Assembly (NCBI GenBank): GCA_964387775.1
Contig: CAYLZO010000242.1
Span: forward strand, 1-7,711
Reading direction: 5' to 3'
Length of the DNA stretch: 7,711 bases
Source of the DNA: CAYLZO01 sp964387775
Lineage (GTDB): Bacteria; Chloroflexota; Anaerolineae; JAAYZQ01
Below, piece after piece: positions 5,523 through 7,711 of this stretch. Under the pieces are notes generated by a model. The model had not been told where the DNA came from, did no database searches, and worked only from the letters and a program-made list of their open reading frames with translations. The position numbers were made by a program, and so were the translations under genes. How positions within the stretch are numbered: position 1 is the stretch's first letter; every line of letters starts with the position of its first letter.

Positions 5523-6812
5523 CTATCGAACGTCCCTGAGCGCCGCCTCGATGCCTTCCAGTACGCGATCGACGTCGGCGTCGGTGTGGGCCGTCGAGAG
5601 GCCGTGGTGCCACATGGTGTGGACGTACACGCCGTGGCGCAGACAGGCCGCGCAGAAGCGGTGGAACAGGGGCCAGTCGTTGTCCAGCACGTCCTGGTAG
5701 CTGCGGACCTCGCGGCCGGCCGGCGGGCCGAACAGAAAGGAAAACCGGGCCCCCAGCGCCTGGACGCGGCCCAGCACGCCGAGGCGCTCCAGGATCTCGT
5801 CGATGCCGTCGTACAGCCGCTGGCTCTGCGCCAACAGGGCCTCGTAGCAACCGGGCTCGCCGACGACGTCAAAAAAGGCGAGCCCGGCGGCGATGGCCGA
5901 CAGGTGGGCGTTGTAGGTGCCGCTGTGCTGCGCCCGGCCCAGGGGGGCGACGTGCTCCATGATCTGGCGCTTGCCGCCAAAGGCGCTGAGCGGCAACCCG
6001 CCGCCGAGGGCCTTGCCCAGCGTGCAGAGGTCGGGGACGACGCCGTAGGTCGCCTGCATGCAGCCCGGCCCGGTGCGGAACCCCGAAAGGATCTCGTCGA
6101 AAATCAGCAAGATGCCCTGCTCGGCGGTCAGACGCCGCAGATGTTGGAGAAAGCCGGGCGCCGGGAGGATCGTGCCGCTGTTATAGTTGACCGGCTCCAG
6201 GATCACAGCCGCGATCTCATCGCCTCGCTGGACCAGGGTCTCTTCTGCTCGCTCAAAATCGTTGAAGGGCAGGACAAGGCACTGTTCTTGCAGAGATTCG
6301 GGCAAGCCGGCCGCGGCCGGCGTTTGTCGCGGCCACGTCTCGCCTGGCGCGGGCCAATAGTTGTAGGCCAGATAGTCGTTGAAACCGTGAAAATGGCCTT
6401 CGAACTTGACGACCAGGGTGCGGCCGGTGTACGCGTGGGCCAGCTTGACCGCATAGCTCGTGGTCTCGGTGCCGCTCAAGGTGAAGCGCAGCATTTCGAC
6501 GCAGGGCACGGCCTCGGCGATGCGCCGGGCCAGCCGGGCGTGCCACTCGTTCTCGTAGGCGCACATCAGGCCCATCTCCAGGGCCTGGCCCACGGCAGTA
6601 GCCACACGGGGGTGAGAGTGCCCCACGAGTGCGGCGCCAAAGGAAGTGCAGAGATCGACGTAGGCGTTACCCGCCAGGTCATAGACCTTGCCCCCCCCGG
6701 CGCGGGCGACGTAGAACGGGCGGCCCAGCCCCTTGTGCATTCGGGCCGAGGCGCAAACGCCACCCGGCAGGTGGCGCGACGCCCGCTCCCAATGCGCGCG
6801 GTTCAGCTCCAT
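5523..6812 (-). CDS. Class III PLP-dependent aminotransferase, glutamate-1-semialdehyde aminomutase-like
   Basis: This 429-residue fold-type I PLP enzyme should move an amino group to or from an aldehyde or ketone. TLSGTETTSYAVKLA (111-125) binds the PLP phosphate. IFDEILSGFR (237-246) carries D239, which pairs with the pyridine nitrogen. TLGKALGGGLPLSAFGGK (264-281) has the Schiff-base lysine K267. GTYNAH (298-303) comes from the neighbouring subunit. It resembles HemL but differs at HemL positions: EGHFHGFNDY instead of the YHGHAD motif and DEILSGFR instead of DEVMTGFR, so a pathway-specific aminotransferase is more likely than tetrapyrrole synthesis. The ATG at 6812 lies 8 nt after the SDR stop with only a weak purine site, implying coupling. 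A run of eight G falls in codons 39-41. Substrate unknown. Confidence 0.93.
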   Translation of the reverse strand: MELNRAHWERASRHLPGGVCASARMHKGLGRPFYVARAGGGKVYDLAGNAYVDLCTSFGAALVGHSHPRVATAVGQALEMGLMCAYENEWHARLARRIAEAVPCVEMLRFTLSGTETTSYAVKLAHAYTGRTLVVKFEGHFHGFNDYLAYNYWPAPGETWPRQTPAAAGLPESLQEQCLVLPFNDFERAEETLVQRGDEIAAVILEPVNYNSGTILPAPGFLQHLRRLTAEQGILLIFDEILSGFRTGPGCMQATYGVVPDLCTLGKALGGGLPLSAFGGKRQIMEHVAPLGRAQHSGTYNAHLSAIAAGLAFFDVVGEPGCYEALLAQSQRLYDGIDEILERLGVLGRVQALGARFSFLFGPPAGREVRSYQDVLDNDWPLFHRFCAACLRHGVYVHTMWHHGLSTAHTDADVDRVLEGIEAALRDVR

Positions 6813-6820
6813 GGCTCTGC

Positions 6821-7615
6821 CTACGCCGCCGTCCAGCCGCCGTCGAGGTAAATGGTCTGGCCGGTGATGAAATCGGAGGCCGGCGAGGCCAGGAACACCG
6901 TCAGGCCAAAGAGGTCCCAGATCTGGCCGACGCGGCCCATGGGGATGCGGCTCAGGACCCAGTCGCGGATCTCCGGGTCGTCGAGCATGAAGGCGTTCAG
7001 GTCGGTGCGGATAAAGGTCGGGGCGATGGCGTTGACGTGGACGCCCTGCTGCGCCCACTCGATGGCCAGCGACTTGGTCAGGAGGTTGATGGCCCCCTTG
7101 CTGGCCGGATAGGCCGGGTCGTTGGCCCGGCCCTGGTGGCCGCGCACCGACGACATGTTGATGATCTTGCCCCCGCCCCGGTCCAGCATGACCTTGGCCA
7201 CTTCCTTGCAGCAAAGGAACGTGCCGCGCACGTTCACGTCCATGATCCGCTGCCACTCGTCGACCGGGAACTCGACCGTCGGCTTGAGGCTGACGATGCC
7301 GGCCGAGTTGACCAGCACGTCGATGCGGCCGAACGCGTCCACCACGCGCCGGACCAGGACCTGGACGCTGGCCTCGTCGGTCACGTCGGCGGCGGCGACG
7401 AGCGAGCGCCGGCCCAGGGCGCGCACCTCGTCGGCCACGGCCTCCAGGTCGGCCTCGGTGCGGCTGACGGGGACCACGTGGGCGCCTGCTGCTGCCAGGG
7501 CCAGGGCCATGCCCCGCCCCAGCCCCCGGCTGCCCCCGGTGACGACGGCCACCCGGCCGGCCACGGAGAACAGGGATGGCACGGCTTCCAGTTTTTCTCG
7601 GGGAATCTCTTCCAC
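6821..7615 (-). CDS. Short-chain dehydrogenase/reductase (classical SDR, gluconate 5-dehydrogenase-like)
   Basis: This 264-residue SDR should interconvert a hydroxyl and a ketone with NAD(P)(H). TGGSRGLG (26-33) is the dinucleotide turn and NSAG (103-106) the structural motif. N128, S156, Y169 and K173 (in YPASK) form the full catalytic tetrad. The C-terminal FITGQTIYLDGGW is typical of the family. The second beta strand ends in VSR (R52) with no acidic residue, which leans toward NADP(H). The start chosen is GTG at 7615, with GGAGG at 7626-7622 spaced 6 nt; a longer reading from ATG 7687 adds an unusual 24-residue tail that no SDR needs and passes through the regulatory leader. It is the first visible gene of the operon. 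Polyol, sugar-acid and deoxy-sugar substrates all remain open. Confidence 0.94.
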   Translation of the reverse strand: MEEIPREKLEAVPSLFSVAGRVAVVTGGSRGLGRGMALALAAAGAHVVPVSRTEADLEAVADEVRALGRRSLVAAADVTDEASVQVLVRRVVDAFGRIDVLVNSAGIVSLKPTVEFPVDEWQRIMDVNVRGTFLCCKEVAKVMLDRGGGKIINMSSVRGHQGRANDPAYPASKGAINLLTKSLAIEWAQQGVHVNAIAPTFIRTDLNAFMLDDPEIRDWVLSRIPMGRVGQIWDLFGLTVFLASPASDFITGQTIYLDGGWTAA

Positions 7616-7618
7616 GGT

Positions 7619-7628
7619 CTCCCTCCCT
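7619..7628 (-). promoter_or_regulatory. Strong ribosome binding site fixing the SDR GTG start
   Basis: AGGGAGGGAG at 7628-7619 precedes the GTG at 7615 and contains GGAGG spaced 6 nt. The same bases are half of a 10-bp inverted repeat, so access of the ribosome may be regulated. Confidence 0.75.
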
Positions 7629-7695
7629 AAATTCAGACTGGTCCAATCTTGGAGATTGGACGCCAAACAGAAAAAGGCGCACACCATTTAGGGAG
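7623..7695 (-). promoter_or_regulatory. Leader with long-range 10-bp inverted repeat covering the ribosome site
   Basis: CTCCCTAAAT at 7695-7686 on the minus strand is perfectly complementary to ATTTAGGGAG at 7632-7623, which contains part of the SDR ribosome site. The 53-nt interval holds the 9-bp hairpin at 7641-7661 and a weak CGCC/GGCG pair at 7664-7661/7679-7676. If transcription starts right of 7695, the RNA could fold into a closed form that masks the ribosome site. No known riboswitch class is recognised. Confidence 0.45.
7641..7661. promoter_or_regulatory. Perfect 9-bp inverted repeat, operator or RNA hairpin
   Basis: GTCCAATCT (7641-7649) and AGATTGGAC (7653-7661) are perfect complements around a 3-nt centre. 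The site lies 25 nt upstream of the SDR start. There is no T-run in either direction, so a terminator is unlikely. Its size and symmetry fit an operator for a dimeric repressor such as a GntR- or LacI-type protein, or a stable leader hairpin. Confidence 0.6.
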
Positions 7696-7711
7696 CTTTC
7701 CTGTTCCACAC

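Noticed and set aside
4516..5850. Long N-terminal extension of the alcohol dehydrogenase
   Set aside because: The extra residues are out-of-frame aminotransferase sequence; MKAVVLYGKG at 5484 with GGGAG upstream is the normal start.
3662..5980. A 772-codon open frame continuing upstream of the transketolase N-subunit
   Set aside because: The portion beyond 4501 is low-complexity Arg/Gly/Pro-rich translation of the dehydrogenase and aminotransferase in the wrong frame, a usual effect of GC-rich DNA. The family N-terminus and ribosome site are at 4501.
6181..6420. Patch of lower GC within the aminotransferase gene as a sign of recombination
   Set aside because: The drop is modest and the protein motifs are continuous across it; not enough to claim a mosaic.
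7616..7687. SDR start at ATG 7687 giving a 24-residue extension
   Set aside because: The added residues are not SDR-like and run through the dyads and a strong ribosome site that clearly serves GTG 7615.
5523..7709. A 728-codon open frame as one large protein
   Set aside because: Only the part from 6812 on matches a protein family; upstream is an Arg/Gly/Pro-rich shadow of the SDR gene.
1..7711. tRNA, rRNA, CRISPR array, insertion sequence or attachment site
   Set aside because: No cloverleaf, regularly spaced repeats, transposase motifs or terminal repeats were seen on either strand by reading.

Overview
The window is GC-rich bacterial DNA in which every convincing gene lies on the minus strand, so it reads from high to low coordinates. 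Tight spacing, 1-4 nt overlaps, frequent GTG starts and GGAGG ribosome sites about 7 nt before the start all point to a bacterium. The codon bias and protein style would suit a GC-rich soil or thermophilic lineage such as Chloroflexota, but nothing here fixes the taxon, so that is only a guess.

Region 1 (about 7711 to 1909) is a six-gene metabolic operon. In transcription order it holds an SDR dehydrogenase (7615-6821), a class III aminotransferase of the glutamate-1-semialdehyde aminomutase type (6812-5523), a zinc alcohol dehydrogenase (5484-4516), the N-terminal half of a split transketolase (4501-3662), its C-terminal half (3662-2697) and a TauE/SafE-type membrane permease (about 2700-1978). 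A hairpin just after the permease (1944-1909) probably ends the transcript. The combination implies oxidation of a polyol or sugar-like hydroxyl, transamination, C2-ketol transfer by a thiamine-diphosphate enzyme and export of an anion such as a sulfonate or sulfite. No substrate can be assigned, and the start of the operon may lie beyond the right edge.

Region 2 (1977-1691) is the only sizeable intergenic gap. It holds the operon terminator and a near-consensus sigma-70 promoter with several dyads, serving the next unit.

Region 3 (1681 to 1) is a tetrapyrrole operon: a MerR/excisionase-type DNA-binding regulator, a siroheme synthase of the CysG N-terminal/Met8p type, and the first 122 codons of hemA (glutamyl-tRNA reductase), which runs off the left edge. 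The regulator is the promoter-proximal gene and is translationally coupled to the siroheme gene, so it probably controls its own operon.

Points most worth a second look: the leader of the SDR operon has a 9-bp perfect hairpin inside a 10-bp inverted repeat that could mask the ribosome site; the alcohol dehydrogenase lacks about 20 residues of its cofactor-binding fold; the permease seems to need a CTG start to keep its first membrane helix; and the tetrapyrrole promoter carries an 18-bp operator-like dyad at the start of the transcript.
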